A DNA stretch of 64,000 nt from Iris pallida (GCA_029216955.1 JANAVB010004031.1:248001-312000), one strand, 5' to 3'; positions 11,317-23,769 are shown, counted from the stretch's first letter. Translations and numbers: made by a program. Notes: generated from the letters alone by a model not told the origin.

Positions 11317-13205
11317 GATTGGCTCTCCACCAGATGCAGGAAGTGTCGAACCTTCCTTGGGGAACAGAGCCGTATGAAGAGTACATACCTTGTGATGAGG
11401 AGCTCCGAGACCTGGAGAATGAGAACTCCGAGTTGATGGACATATACAATAAGTTATTCTGCCGCCTCCTCATCTGCCATAGGATCAACAAAAAAGGAAG
11501 GACCGAGGGGGCCAATCCCCACACAAGTGCTTGGACGGGCTACTTCTTCGTTCAGGAAGAAGGAGAGGATCGACCTCCTTTTCGATTTTAAAACCTATGA
11601 CCAAGTCCGAAATAGAAGTCCGGATGGCAGATTATGATACAGCGGATGCTGAGGACAGTGATCATCCTGAGGGGGAGTTCGTGATTAGCCACTACTTCCG
11701 TCAAGCTAAATACCCGTTGTCGAAGAAAGTCGTGCTGGCAGATTTCTTGATGATCTAGCTTCGTGACTGTATTGAGAGGATGAGCCAGAGCATAATACTT
11801 CCGGCTGTGAAGCTGGTATTCAGATACCGGCTTGCCTTGCTTTCCGTGATGGTCTGTGCCACTAAACGGGGTCTACAGGATTTTGTTAGAAATGCGGTAA
11901 CTCCTGACGGCAGAACCAACTTTGCCCGGACCGAATTTTTGTATCATTTCTTGTTGGGGTGGCTGCTGCTGCACTGTCCGACGCCTTTCTTCACAAATTT
12001 TGTGATGCGGACTGGGCGTCACTGGTGTACCCGCTTGTAGAAGGGCTTTAAGCTTCTTGCAGAACTACGAGTTCTTCAAGGTATCCCCTCCGTCTGGCAG
12101 TGGCAATGCAGGAGATACCTTAGTAGATGAGGGAGTTCATACCACTAGCTTGACTGCTGGGGCATTTCACTGGCTTCAGTCTATTAGGTCGTCGCATCTG
12201 GTGCTCAGAAATAGGAACGATGCCTATCTGGAGCTATACCTGCCGAGTCGTTTCGTACGGCAGTTTGGCTACAGCCAGCTTCTTTTGGGAAATACTAGCC
12301 TGCATTTAGAGCCAATAGGCAGCATAATTAACGGGGTGCGTGTCTGGATATATTACAACGCCAAATGCACGGGGTAATCTTTACTCTGCCCACAGATAAG
12401 CCCGAGACCCACCTGTGCTATATCGTCGCCAAGTTTTATGTTCAGATCAATACCTTTCATCCCCGGTATGATCGTGAACAGAGCTTGATATTGGGGACTC
12501 GGTTTGGTCCCCCTTCTGCGAAACGAGCCCGAAAGGCGCCGGAGGGCCGTAAGAAGGAGAGCGCTGCTCCAGCCGTGAAGCCAGCCGCAGCACCACGGCC
12601 GAGGGCTATCCTTAGGGAGCCGGCAGTGCCTCCAAAGGTGGACACGACAGATGATTTTGCTTTTTCCAATCCTCCTAAAAAGAGGAAAGCTTCAACTGAA
12701 TTGGCCCAGGAGCCAACTTTTAAGAGGAAGAAGAAAATTGTTGCCCTAAGGAGAGCCAAAGACGTGGGTGCTGGCTCACCTCCCTTGAGAAGGTCTTCCC
12801 GGTAAACTGGAAGAAGTGGAACGGTGTCACGGGCCGTTACCATTCGGGAGGTAGATCCCTTTCTAGACTCTATAGCCGTTTTGGTCAAGCCATTAGAAGC
12901 TTTCTCACCCTTGTGTTTATCCTTTGCACAGGACCCTAAAGTTTCAGCTGAGGCAGGTGCCTCCTCGTCTGCGAAAGTGAACATGACAACAGTGTCCCCT
13001 CCTTGTCCTCGACCGGCAGACGACGTTCAGCCTTCCCCAGTCAAGGAGGCTAAATCAAAGGATGATCATGGCGAATGCCCCGATTATGGTGGCGACCAGA
13101 AAGCCAGTCCTTCTTTCGATATCTCCTTGGGGGCGATGTCTGAAATCGGGGCCATAATGAAAGAGTTGGACGAGAATCAAGTCCAATCAGCTCATCCTTC
13201 TGCGG

Positions 13206-13301
13206 GTACGTTATCTTTGTACCTCTCTTCGGATGAGAATTTTTTACTTTGATTTTGCATGCTCCTCGTGAGGCTGACTGCTATTGTATATTCCCTTGTA
13301 G
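13206..13301 (+). other. Putative intron 1 of the antisense gene
   Basis: The boundaries read GCG|GTACGTTATC and TTCCCTTGTAG|ACAAGG, with a pyrimidine-rich 3' end. Coding-like sequence lies on both sides. Confidence 0.55.
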
Positions 13302-13618
13302 ACAAGGAGAAGGAACCACTCATAGAGATAGCCAAGGCATTGGAGGAGAAAAAGAGGTTGTCCTTGGTTCCTCTGAATTTGCTCGTGCGGAGGGATCTGT
13401 TAGTAAGCTGGCATCGGCTGCAGAAGGAGAGGTTGAACAGCCTACTGAGGTGGCCGTTGCTGAATCTTCTTCCAGTCCAGCTGGGGCCGTAGAAGATACC
13501 CAGCCTGATGTTGCTCGAGGCCTCGAATTTGTTCTTCTTGAACAACCTGGGCCTGCTCTTGGTTTCACTGAAGCCTAGACCGATGACTTATCCCAAGTTG
13601 GCGCTGAGCATGCCGAAG

Positions 13619-13686
13619 GTACAAAATTATAACTCTTTCGCCCTCCCCCTTTTTTGTTACTGATGCATATATTTTTTTCTTGTCAG
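13619..13686 (+). other. Putative intron 2 of the antisense gene
   Basis: The boundaries read GCCGAAG|GTACAAAATT and TTTTTTTCTTGTCAG|GTTTGAC, with a strong polypyrimidine tract before the acceptor. Confidence 0.6.
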
Positions 13687-14556
13687 GTTTGACTTCTTAT
13701 CAGGCATCTCTTCCTGGACTGGAAGAACCTCATCAAGCTTCCTCCCTGACGACCTCCACCGAAGACGACGAGATGGCCCATAAAGTTGTCAAAGATTTCT
13801 ATTCTATCTTGAAAGTAAAGCTTCCTGGGGTCTTGAACTGGAACTGTACCTTTGGCCCTGTGAAGGCTGTTGTTGAATGTCAGGTGGCAGTCCTTGAGAG
13901 CATCGTCGGCTATGAAGAGAGGGCTAATGCTCTAAGGAGGGTTCTGAATGATCTGGAGAGTCAGGTGGCCAGATTCCAGGATGCCAAACAACGGAGCCCA
14001 ACGTCGTTGTTCCGTGCAGAAGACGAGGACTTAGTCGCGGCTCTCGCAGAAGAGGGGGCTACATTCCAAGCAGGGAAGGATGCCCTCGCTCAAGAGATCA
14101 GTGAATTGGCTGATCACTATAGGCCGTTCAACACTGCAAATGAGGCACATACTGCTTCAAAGAATAAGCTTGCTGTATAGATTACTAAGAAATATAATCA
14201 CATTGTGCAGATCCAAAGTGAGATTGCTCAACTGGAGGCCAGCTTGAGGATAGCGATGTCGGAACAGGAGAACAATTTGGTTCAAGCTGCCATGATCGCC
14301 GTAACTTTCGACCACGTAAAAGAACAGCTGGTGAAGCTGGAGGGAGAGCACGTGAATCTGATCCCCTTCCAGGATGAGGCTCACGTCAAGAAGAGACGCG
14401 CCGTCGTGCTACCGCGAAGTCCGAAGCCGAAATTACGGCTCTAAGGGATAGTATCAATCGATTGTGTATCCCTTAGATTTTCTCTTCTAATAGGCTTAAT
14501 TAGCCGTCAAGACTCCTGTATCTTTTTCTTTTCTATGTCTTTTGATAGACGTTTTT

Positions 14557-14562
14557 AATAAA
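14557..14562 (+). terminator. Poly-A signal AATAAA of the antisense gene
   Basis: AATAAA stands about 113 bases after the stop codon of the antisense gene, in a T-rich stretch (14520-14575). This is a plausible 3' end-forming region on the plus strand. Confidence 0.45.
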
Positions 14563-14612
14563 GAATCTTTTGGATTTTAAAATTCATGAATGAAGTTTGT
14601 GAAATATCAGAA

Positions 14613-15200
14613 CTAGAGGTAATGTGGATGTAGGAAGGATATTTCTGGTGGGTATTCCGCTGGGGAATTTGATGTGGACTTATTATCCATTTTATATTCA
14701 AGGCTCTTGAATATATATAATAAGTTGAAAGAAGATGCTAATAGAGGTAATATGGATGTAATAGCAGAGGATGTTCTATATCTGACCAGAGGTAATATGG
14801 ACGTGGAAGGATATATAACATTAGGTAGAAGTGGATAATTCAGAGGTAATATGGACGTGATAAGGATATTTCTGGTGGATATTTCGCTGGGGAATTTGAT
14901 GTGGACTTATTATTCATTTTATATTCAAGGCTCTTGAATATAAATAATAAGTTGAAAGAAGCTGCTAATAGAGGTAATATGGACGTAATAGCAGAGGATG
15001 TTCTATATCTGACCAGAGGTAATATGGACGTAGAAGGATATATAACATTAGGTAGGAGTGGATAATTCGGAGGTAATATAGACGTGATTATCCTGGATGA
15101 ATGCTTTGCTCAGAGGTTATATGGACGTGGCAAAACATTTCTTAATCATCCCACTGGGGAAATAATTATCGAAAAATAGTTCAGAGGTAATATGGACGTG
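14613..15200. repeat. 227-bp tandem duplication with AGGTAATATGGACGT repeats
   Basis: Two direct copies of a unit of about 227 bp lie at about 14613-14839 and 14840-15066; for example GGATATTTCTGGTGG recurs at 14637 and 14864. Inside and after them the core AGGTAATATGGACGT (with small variants) recurs about nine times, roughly at 14616, 14745, 14793, 14843, 14970, 15017, 15071, 15114 and 15185. The array sits in the 3' region of the Tat element, between the integrase stop and the antisense gene. Tat-clade elements often hold tandem repeats in this position. Confidence 0.8.
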
Positions 15201-15390
15201 ACTTGTTTTTGTCAGACCGAGTTTGGACAGAGTCCAAAACAAAAATAATTCCACTGGAGAATCTTTTTAGAGGACCTATTATCCATGGCGTATTCAAGAC
15301 TATTGAAATACGGATAATAGTTAAATAATTTTTTTAATCACAGGATATATATGACTAAAACAGGATATATATGAACGTTGTTCATGAAGG

Positions 15391-16530
15391 TTACACATAA
15401 TATTTCTTCAGGAACTTGTCGTTGATCGGCATCATGAGCAAGTCACCATCAGGTTTGGTTAGTCGATATGCACAGTTAGAATACACTATTTCTATAACGA
15501 AAGGACCTTCCCATTTAGGCTAGAATTTTCTTTTTATCTTGTGCATGATGACCATTGGTCTTCTCACTGCTAAGACCAGATCACCAACTTGGAAGATTCT
15601 TTCCTTCACCTTTTTATTAAAGGTTCTGGAAAGGCGTGCTTAGTATAGCTCAATACGATGCTGAGCTAATAAGTGTTTTTCGTCTAGCGCTTCGAGCTCT
15701 TGTAGTCGCAGACGGTAATTTTCTTCGGCAGTTAACTCACTGGCTAAGGCTACTCGAAGAGAGAGAATCTGGATCTCTAAGGAAAGAACTGCTTCGCTCC
15801 CATAAACCAGAGAGAATGGCATACTGCCTGTTGGAGTCCGGACCGTTGTACGATAGGTCCAGAGACATTCGCCGAGCTTCTTAATCCAATCGCGCTTGTT
15901 TAAAGACACAAACTTCTTGAGAAGTTTAATGATGGTCTTAGTGAAGGCTTCTTCTAACCCATTAGCCGCTGGATTGTAGGCAGTAGAGGCTACATTTTGG
16001 ATTTGATTCTTATCGCAGAACCGATAGAATGCATGGCTCACAAATTTTGGACCATTATCATGGATGATCCTGCGAGGTAGGCCGAAGCGATAGATAACGT
16101 GATGTTTGATGAAACTGATCACGTTCGACGTCTTTACTTCATTGAGCGGTATAGCTTCCGCCTATTTGGAGAAGTAATCATTTATAGCTAGGATAAATCG
16201 ATGTCCTCTGGAAGATGGCGGGCTAATTGGGCCTATGACATCCATACCCCAGGCTTCAAAAGGCTAAGATGCTGCTGTCGGGTGTAGAAACTCTGAAGGT
16301 TATTGAATGAATTTGGCATGGAACTGACAAGACATAAACTTCTCTGTATATTCAACAATATCTGCTATTATTGTGGGCCAATAATAACCCATTCGTCTGA
16401 GGCAATCTTATAATTTGGAGCTGGTTGATGTGCACCACAAACTCTGTCGTGAGCCTCACGGAGTGCATGTTTGGCTTCTGTGTCTGATAAACATCGTAGC
16501 AGTAGTCCGTCGTAAGAGGGTTCGTACAGC
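15391..16530 (-). pseudogene. Tat integrase (host element)
   Basis: On the minus strand the frame starts right at the LTR A insertion with LYEPSYDGLLLRCL, the usual block before the zinc finger. The core follows with RRIIHDNGPKFVSHAFYRFC (second catalytic Asp, about 16040) and NPAANGLEEAFTKTI (catalytic Glu, about 15960). The C-terminal part has VGDLVL (about 15580), PKWEGPFVIE (about 15500) and a terminal FLKKYYV followed by TAA at 15391-15393. The first catalytic Asp region (16150-16300) is scrambled by stops and shifts. A TAG at 15520-15522 interrupts the C-terminal part. Integrase would insert element DNA; this copy is dead. Confidence 0.85.
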
Positions 16531-17065
16531 TGTAATGCCCCTGTCCTAAAATACATAGGACTAGGAACGTAGACATGCCAGCTGTATTCATACGAAGTAC
16601 ATAGGCCTCGTATGGATACATAAGATATAAAATGCAGTAGAATCATAACTAATCTTATCCGCACAAAATAAATGAATAAAAGATATCATATAATGATAAT
16701 GAATTGTCTTGATACAATATGTTGGGCGGAGACAAATCCACTACCAACAAGTAAAGGAAAAATACATGAGAAAAGAAATAATTTTGGCGAGCGAAGCGAA
16801 GACGATCCAAGTGAAATCATCCTCGAAGAAATAGAGATGGTCATGGCTAGAGCTAAAGCACCTACGAAAGACAAGAGCACACACCTGGCGAGATAACCAG
16901 GTCCTCAGAGGAACGTAACAAGACACATAATATCATGCCATAATAACTGTGATATATAATATAAAGAAAGAAATATGTATGCAATCAGGTGCCTAACCAG
17001 TCTACAGTGATAATGCAATAAGAACAAACCTTTGACGCATGGACCGGATCAGGAATATCAGGAAT

Positions 17066-17176
17066 CAGGACCGTATCTCCCACTGGAGATAACCGACAAT
17101 CAGGACCGTACCTCCCACTGGAGATAACCGGCTATCAGGACCGTACCTCCCATTGGAGATAATCGGCAATCAGGAC
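17066..17176. repeat. 35-bp tandem array with hairpins (LTR A)
   Basis: Three full copies and the start of a fourth begin CAGGACCGT at 17066, 17101, 17136 and 17171, an exact 35-bp period. Each unit holds a short hairpin of the form TCTCC-CACT-GGAGA (degenerate in some copies). Confidence 0.85.
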
Positions 17177-17179
17177 AGT

Positions 17180-18295
17180 GCATATATGACCCATACATTA
17201 AGGAACTGTTCTTCCCACCCAATGTCTATTATGTTGTATCCACAACATAAAACCTCCATTAACCGCTAAGTCAAACTAAGCATGCAACCTCTATTAGCGG
17301 TTATTCCTATCGCATGCCTTATACGTACCGGTGGCCAGCCAGTCACGCATGTCCGTGTTCTATATGCGACACATAACATCGTGGTACAACGTGTCAAGGC
17401 CAATGAATGCAAAACACAAGGTGGTCCCTTAAATCTAGATTTAATGTGTAAGAAAAATAATACATAGCAGGATATATAACTGAACAGTAAGTTCTAACAG
17501 GTTATGCCATGTATCACAGTTTATTTTGCATAAGAAAATAATGAATAATGCGTGAAATATGAGCTACAATAAATAAACAGCAAATGGCAAGGTATCTTGC
17601 CTGGTAGTACGCCTGGTGTGCTGTAATGATCACGGTGGCACGAACTACGACTTCGGTGCAACAACTATACAAGATGACCTCTGATGGTGGCATAGACAGT
17701 TCCATTGGGTCCGGAAGGGTCAAATTAGCTAGGGTTTGCCATAAGGTAGTACAGTTTTGGAAGGAATGGAACATGATTAGTCATGGTCTAGAATCGGTAA
17801 TCGAGGAGATTTGCGGAAATAAATAAGTAAATATCTTATTTTGAAAATAGTTTTGGTAGCTGTAAATAAATTTATTGAAAGAATACTTTTAGGTAAAAAG
17901 ATATACTTTAAAGAATCTAAGAACCAGTAAAGTACAAGAACTAAATTTTGTCAAAAGTAGTTTTTGGAATATTTATATTCATAAAAAGATATTAGAAATC
18001 TTTTTGAGAATAATATTTATAAGTCATAAAATTTTTATTTAAAATCTAAAGGTAAACTAGCCCCCAAATATTTGGGGACAAGTCCCTACTAATTTGTTAC
18101 AAAAGAATATATAGTTTTTAAGAAATTTTTATACTACATATTTTTAGTTAATAAAATAGTATCACTACTTGGTACTAACAGTACAACCACAATATAGATA
18201 AAAATAATAGTTTTTGAAAGCTTCCCATATGTATTTATAATTCCTATTTTAATAATGCTAACAATTTAACATACAGTTTATAAAAGGAACACAAT
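17180..18295. other. AT-rich part of LTR A without genes
   Basis: I see no open frame with recognisable content, no tandem array and no boundary signal here. It is treated as the body of LTR A. Confidence 0.5.
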
Positions 18296-18315
18296 GGCAT
18301 AGTAATAATAATAAC

Positions 18316-18368
<53 letters not shown>

Positions 18369-18435
18369 AACAACAAATAAATAAATAAATAAGAAAACAA
18401 TTAATTACATAAAACAACAAAAATAATAATACTTT

Positions 18436-18482
<47 letters not shown>

Positions 18483-18485
18483 TTA
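18296..18485. repeat. (AAT)n microsatellites
   Basis: Two runs of AAT/ATA repeats (about 18303-18370 and 18425-18480) are separated by AC-rich sequence. Long Ile/Leu-rich open frames over them are artefacts of the repeat. Confidence 0.9.
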
Positions 18486-18540
18486 CTACTGTTCTTCTCG
18501 AAAAACGAAAGAATAACAAAAAAAAGAAGAAGGATCAGAA

Positions 18541-19103
18541 GAAGAAGTTTGGGGGAGAGAGAAAGAAGAGGAGTTGGAGTGGGAGGAGAGAGGAAGGGGG
18601 CGAAGTTCTGGGTGGCGCCAAGGCCGCTCGGCACTGAGGGAGGCCGGCGCTGTGCAGTGATGGTGAGGACGCGGGGCGGCGGTTTACGCGGAGGCGGACG
18701 CGGGTTGCTCCGGTGCAGCACGAAGGTGCTGAAGGGAGAAGAAGGAGCTTGGAAAAGGAGGCGGCGAGCGACAGGGCTTAGGGTCGTGAGTGGTGGCTGC
18801 GGCTCCGGCCGATGGTGGCCGCGGCGGAGGAGCACGGCGGATGGGTTTCACGGAGGGCTCGGCCATGCGGAGGGGGAAGCGCTAGGCTGTTCGAGCGGGC
18901 GGCTAGGGCTGGCGGTTACGGAGGCTGGGAAGGAGGCTCGGCGAGGGGAGCGACGGCGCTGGGCTTCTCGGGAGAACCCCGACCCGGCGAAGAGGCACAA
19001 ATTCCGGTTAGGTTTTTTTGGGTTTGGTTTTTCGTCGGAGGTGGTCAGGCGAGGGTGGTATTTGGATGATGGCTGCTACAGCGGGGTGGCGGGGAGACGT
19101 TAG
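18541..19103. other. GC-rich zone of LTR A, left of the A1 insertion
   Basis: Sequence becomes purine- and GC-rich (GGCGG, GGAGG words) and is open in several frames on both strands without recognisable domains. It continues at 30845-31500 across the A1 insertion. This is probably the transcribed leader part of LTR A rather than a gene. Confidence 0.5.
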
Positions 19104-19671
19104 TGTAACACCCAATTTTCTAAAATAAGGGTAATTTTGAAATTTTATATTTTAATTTATTAAATTATGATATTTAAATAATAATATAATTTTTGGTGAT
19201 TTTTAATCATTTAAAACTATTTAAAATTATGACTTATGAAATTGGTGTTTTGCTAGGGTAACCCTAGAGACTGTCTACCCTAGAGCCTAACCAGGTGATT
19301 TGGAATATTCATTTATTATTTTTAGCCTAGGGATAATTTAGTCATTTTGACTTATTAGAATTTTTGATTTATTTATTGGATTGATGGTTGATGGTTTGAC
19401 TTTTGCTAGTTGTGACATAAGAGACTAACCTAGATGTCGACCCTAGTTTAGGTGACTTGATTAGCATAGGGAGACCCTAGTCTGACTTAAGTCAATCTAA
19501 GTTAGTCATGTAGGAATCAAGACTTGACTAGAAGGCTTAGTGAATTGGTCAGTAGGCTTGAGGCTTAGGAGATTGATTTCTAGACTAGTGCTAGTTGGCC
19601 TATGGCCCATGACTTGAAACCCTAACCCTAATTTCTTTCATTATGACCAGCCACTAGGTCATTTCCAACCC

Positions 19672-19678
19672 TATAAAA
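19672..19678 (+). promoter_or_regulatory. TATA box of the A1 5' LTR
   Basis: TATAAAA within ACCCTATAAAATCCCTCC, 568 bases into the LTR and about 50 bases downstream of an AAACCCTAACCCTAA telo-box. The second LTR repeats it at 26633-26639. Confidence 0.65.
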
Positions 19679-22600
19679 TCCCTCCTCCTATTGTTCTTGC
19701 CTCTTTTATATCATTTCTCCATTTGACAAAACTAAGGTTTGTTCCCTTCTTCAAAATTTTCATTTTATTCATTTAACCTCCTTTTTCATCCTAGTCTTTT
19801 GCATTGACTCCTAATTGATGTTTATGGACTGTTGGTGGAGAGCCATTTCAGTTTGGGATCAATTTGGAGCATTGGGCTATCAAGAAGAACACCCCCCATT
19901 TGAAGCTTTCTCTTAAGATTGACACCTATAGGTAAAACCCCTTAAATAGTGTAATTATTCTGATTTCTTTTCATATTAGGCTAGATCTAGGTGTCCCCTA
20001 GTTGTCCCCAAAATTTGGGCACAATTCGTGTCCTTTTGGTGTCCGTATCGGACACGTATCATAGTGTGTATCTAAGTGTTTGTTAAAAAAGCCTCATAGG
20101 ATTTTATTTTTGATTTTAGTAAAACAAATTATATGGATCCCTAGATCTACGTGTGTGTATTAATTTTTGTGAAGACTGAAAGTATTTTCGTGTCGTTTTT
20201 GTATCGAAAACGGCCATGGACACGCTGTACGACACCACGCACGGTTGCCCTGCCTCTCGAGCACTGTAGCGGACACGACACAGCACATCTTGACATAAAA
20301 TTTTGTGGACACCTAGGCCACGTGTCTGACACCATACTGACAAAATTTTAGCCCATCTTATTGAGCGGTTTGGGAGAAATCCTGCCCGCATCGAATTGAC
20401 ACTGTACTGCTATGCGTAAAAAATTGCGTCAGATACGTACTTGTGGTTCGGACACGACACGTCCCCTACCCGATTCAGGGTGATGGACACCTAGACCTAT
20501 CCCTGGAGAACACTTATGCACAAGCACGGGACACGAGTTGCTCTGTGTCGCGAGCACGAGGCTTCGTCCTCGCCGTACGACACTGCTGTGTCAGTTTCAG
20601 TGTTTGGGTATTTTGATTTGATTGGACACGTTCGTGTCCTATTTTTGGACACGATACAGCATGGTTGACACGTACACATGTAATAGTTTATTTACCAACC
20701 TTTTGTTTGTAATGTATTGGATTTTCATTGTGTTTTAGAGTTCGAATTTGGGTTTTGTTTCGATTCTCTGATACTGTGTTCCTAACCATACATTTCTGAA
20801 CCTCTGATTCATTTTTAATGTTTTAAAATGTTATTTTACATATAATTAGCATACCAGAATGTTAGTATATATACATATGATCAGTGTACTCATTTGGATA
20901 TGGAGTTTGGGTGGAAATTGATGTTTTCGAGTTTATTTTGGAAGTTTCTGATACTGTCGGGTACACCATTTCAAAAATTTGGTTTTTAGTTCATATGTTT
21001 AAATTAAATATTAACAAGTTGTAAATTGTGATGCATACATGTCTATGCATATGTAAGCAATAACTGAAATTTTCTTTCTTCACTAAAAATTCTTGCTTGC
21101 TATGGATATACACACTGTTACTACCTGGGTTTGCAACACACTGTTGTTGATTTAATACTGAGAACACACACCCACACCTATGTTTAACTCCTGAAAACAA
21201 ACTCCTACAAGTTTTTCCTAAGAATTATCACACAATATCCACTGTTTGGGTGCATTGGATGTCACTTAAATTCTGAGGAATGAAGGTTCTTGCTCGATCT
21301 TCACTTGGTCTTGAATCATTATATCTGAGAACACACTCTCATGTGTTGTACACTCACACACATGTCTACACTTTGACACACACATATCCTCACTGATTTT
21401 TCCCTCAAACACTCACTGCACACAGCCACACATCTACACACCCTCATGATTTCACGCACAGGATACACACACTGAGAGGCACTGGAATTGAGAACAGTGA
21501 ATTAGTGATTCCCATATTCGGCTAAGTTTATTTGCATTAGAATTCATGGTGGTGTAAATAATGGGCTTCGATTTTGGCATTGGATTTCTAACCACTGAAA
21601 TGTAAATTCCTATCATTCATTTATACTTAACTAAACCCATATATCCACATCGTTGATTCCTAATAACCACACACACCATACACATACACACATTTCAAAA
21701 TAGAAAATTATTTTGTACATTCCTTCACATATTGTACACACACAAAACTGAGAACCTATAAGCCTCTATCTATACACACACACACAGGAAAACTGTCATT
21801 CACACACCTTCACAGGACACACACATGTAAATTAATTTTTATGTAGACTGATAATTGTGATTTCATTTTACATTGGGTTTGGATGTGTGAACTTCTGATT
21901 TTTAATGTGTTTTGATAACTGAACTTCGTTTGGCTCTTGAAAACATAAAACTGAGATGTATAGCTATATGTAATATAGAGGCATTGTATGTTAGATGATG
22001 TGTATGTATGCATGAGATAATTAGTATGTGTATATGGTACTTGATACATGTGCTGCCTAATATATGAATATGGCTCATGGCCTAGGTGGCATAGTCTATG
22101 GCATATGGCCTTGTAGTGTAGCCTATGGGAGTACTAATGTGCAGCCTTGTGTATATGGAATATATACACATGGTGTTGGCTTGTGCCAGTCTAGTTTGAC
22201 TTGTGTATGGTGTATTGATAGCTTTTGTTAGCCTTGAGATTGTGTGTGAGTGCTAGCCTAGGCTTGGTTAGGCCTAGTGAGACTTATTAGACTTGTTGGG
22301 TTAAGTTTGACCTAGTTGACCTAGCCTTGACTAGTATAGTTGACTGGAGTTGACCAAGAGTTGACTTTGGTCTAGTTTGACCTAGACAGCATGCAGATGC
22401 ATAGTAGATTACATTTATCATCCCCTGTATACATATTGACTTGTGTTGCTCTAACTAGGAGTCAGGTACCTCATCTCGGAGAGTATATTTACTTCAGACA
22501 TTCAGATACTAGGCGAGTATATTCTCTGATCGTTTCATAACTTGCTTAGAATTATATTCCTGCTCTAGTTTACCTTATTTGAAGCTGTCACGATATTATC

Positions 22601-22821
22601 ACGGATTGGTACTATATGGATCTTTTCATGCGATGTCATCCCCCTCGGGAGCATCGGATACATCATGTCGTGTGTTTCATGTACATCGTGTATTCCTCGC
22701 TCTCATGTTATTCATGTTTCTTATGTGCTCATGCTCGTTCGTGCTCGCTCGTGTACTCTCATGTGCTATCATGTTCGGTCATGTTCTCATGTATCTTATG
22801 TATAACCTATACTTTATGTGT

Positions 22822-22956
22822 ACTCATTTATGAGCCCTCATGTGAACTTCATGTGCACCCATTTATGGGCTTTCATGTGAACTTCATTTGCACTCATTTA
22901 TGAGCCCTCATATGTACTTCATGTGCACCCATTTATGGGCTTTCATGTGAAAATCA
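22822..22956 (+). repeat. 35-bp hairpin array in A1 5' LTR
   Basis: Four units start at 22822, 22857, 22892 and 22927, an exact 35-bp period. Odd units contain CTCATTTATGAG and even units CCCATTTATGGG, so alternate units carry different perfect hairpins (a 70-bp higher-order period). The 3' LTR repeats the array at about 29877-30010. Confidence 0.9.
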
Positions 22957-23769
22957 TGTGCCAAACATAACTTGTCTGGATCCTTATGTATTGATTAGGG
23001 TATGGGGGAGTATAAATAGTCATGTGAACAATTCCAAAGTAGTATAATGATGTGCGCCTCTTTAGTATATTTATGTGCAAATCTAGCCATTCACATGTCG
23101 ACTTTGTACTCTAAATCACTAGTCACTGGTAGCTCTCTACTTATAGTAGATATTTCTATTACAGTTCACTCTCTGTTTACATCATGTACTTTCTTTCAGT
23201 TTCATGTATCGTACTCTCTTACTTGTTTATATTTTTTTAACCTGTTATGATCTGCGTGAGATGTATTGTGCTCGCTCCCGTCCTGACTGGACCTGTTGAA
23301 ACTTTTACAGAGGATGATGAGGAACCATGCACCCCTTACTTTTGAGCTTGCCTAGATGACACTCGTGACCTGGACCCCTGGGAAGGTTCAGGCAGCTGCT
23401 GAGGACGATACCTTGCTTAGTATAGATAGCTTAGACTGTTTTTCCTTTTCATGTTTAGTTGTTGTCCTTGATTTCAGAGTTGTATATTTTAGAGATGTTG
23501 AGACTGGTAGTTGTTGAGACTTATGTTATTTTATTCTGCTGTACCTTAGTTGAGGATTTCTCTATCTTTTCCATTGTGCTATATTCTACCTTTAGATGTG
23601 ATTGAGACTGTATTCTGCTATGTCACCTCCATTCGGAGTGTATATACTGTACAGGTACCTTATATATTGTTATATGATTGACCTAGGACAGCGTTCTACC
23701 GTCGATACTACGGCGTAGGCTGGGCGCTGTTACGTACTCGTACCCTCACAGTGGGTACGGGTCGTGACA

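Larger units (their letters stand above)
11317..14444 (+). pseudogene. Antisense plant-mobile-domain gene of the Tat element
   Basis: The gene runs opposite to the Tat gag-pol and lies downstream of its integrase. The first part (11317-12430) resembles the plant mobile domain: FLYHFLLGWLLLHCPTPFF (about 11940-12000), then AFHWLQSIRSSHLVLRNRND, LPSRFVRQFGYSQL, and YYNAKCTGVIF (12155-12385). A basic, Lys/Arg-rich tail with KKRK-like clusters (12500-12805) suggests nuclear targeting. The C-terminal part (13690-14444) is Glu/Gln/Leu-rich and probably coiled coil. Two GT-AG introns fit (about 13206-13301 and 13619-13686). A poly-A signal follows at 14557. The start is lost to LTR D2. It carries frameshifts and TAG stops (11756, 12038, 13576, 14178). 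Plant mobile domain proteins include MAIN/MAIL1; a role for the retroelement version is unknown. Confidence 0.65.
19104..23769 (+). repeat. 5' LTR of A1 (4666 bp)
   Basis: It starts TGTAACACCCAATTTTC and ends GGGTCGTGACA. In order it carries a telo-box (AAACCCTAA near 19618), TATA box (19672), a GTGTC/GACAC-dense zone (20020-20670) with GTCCGTATCGGACACGTATC (20041), CACA-rich tracts (21300-21810), a 35-bp hairpin array (22822), and the terminal GTTCTACCG..CTACGGCGTAGG block (23692). No gene is seen inside. Confidence 0.92.

Noticed and set aside
14613..15200. CRISPR-like array
   Set aside because: Repeats are spaced unevenly inside a larger tandem duplication, in a plant retroelement, with no cas genes.
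18244..18835. Ile/Leu-rich and Pro/Arg-rich frames near 18.2-18.8 kb
   Set aside because: They translate (AAT)n microsatellites and a GC-rich LTR zone.
19617..19634. Interstitial telomere repeat
   Set aside because: Only about two CCCTAAA-like units are present; better described as a telo-box promoter element.
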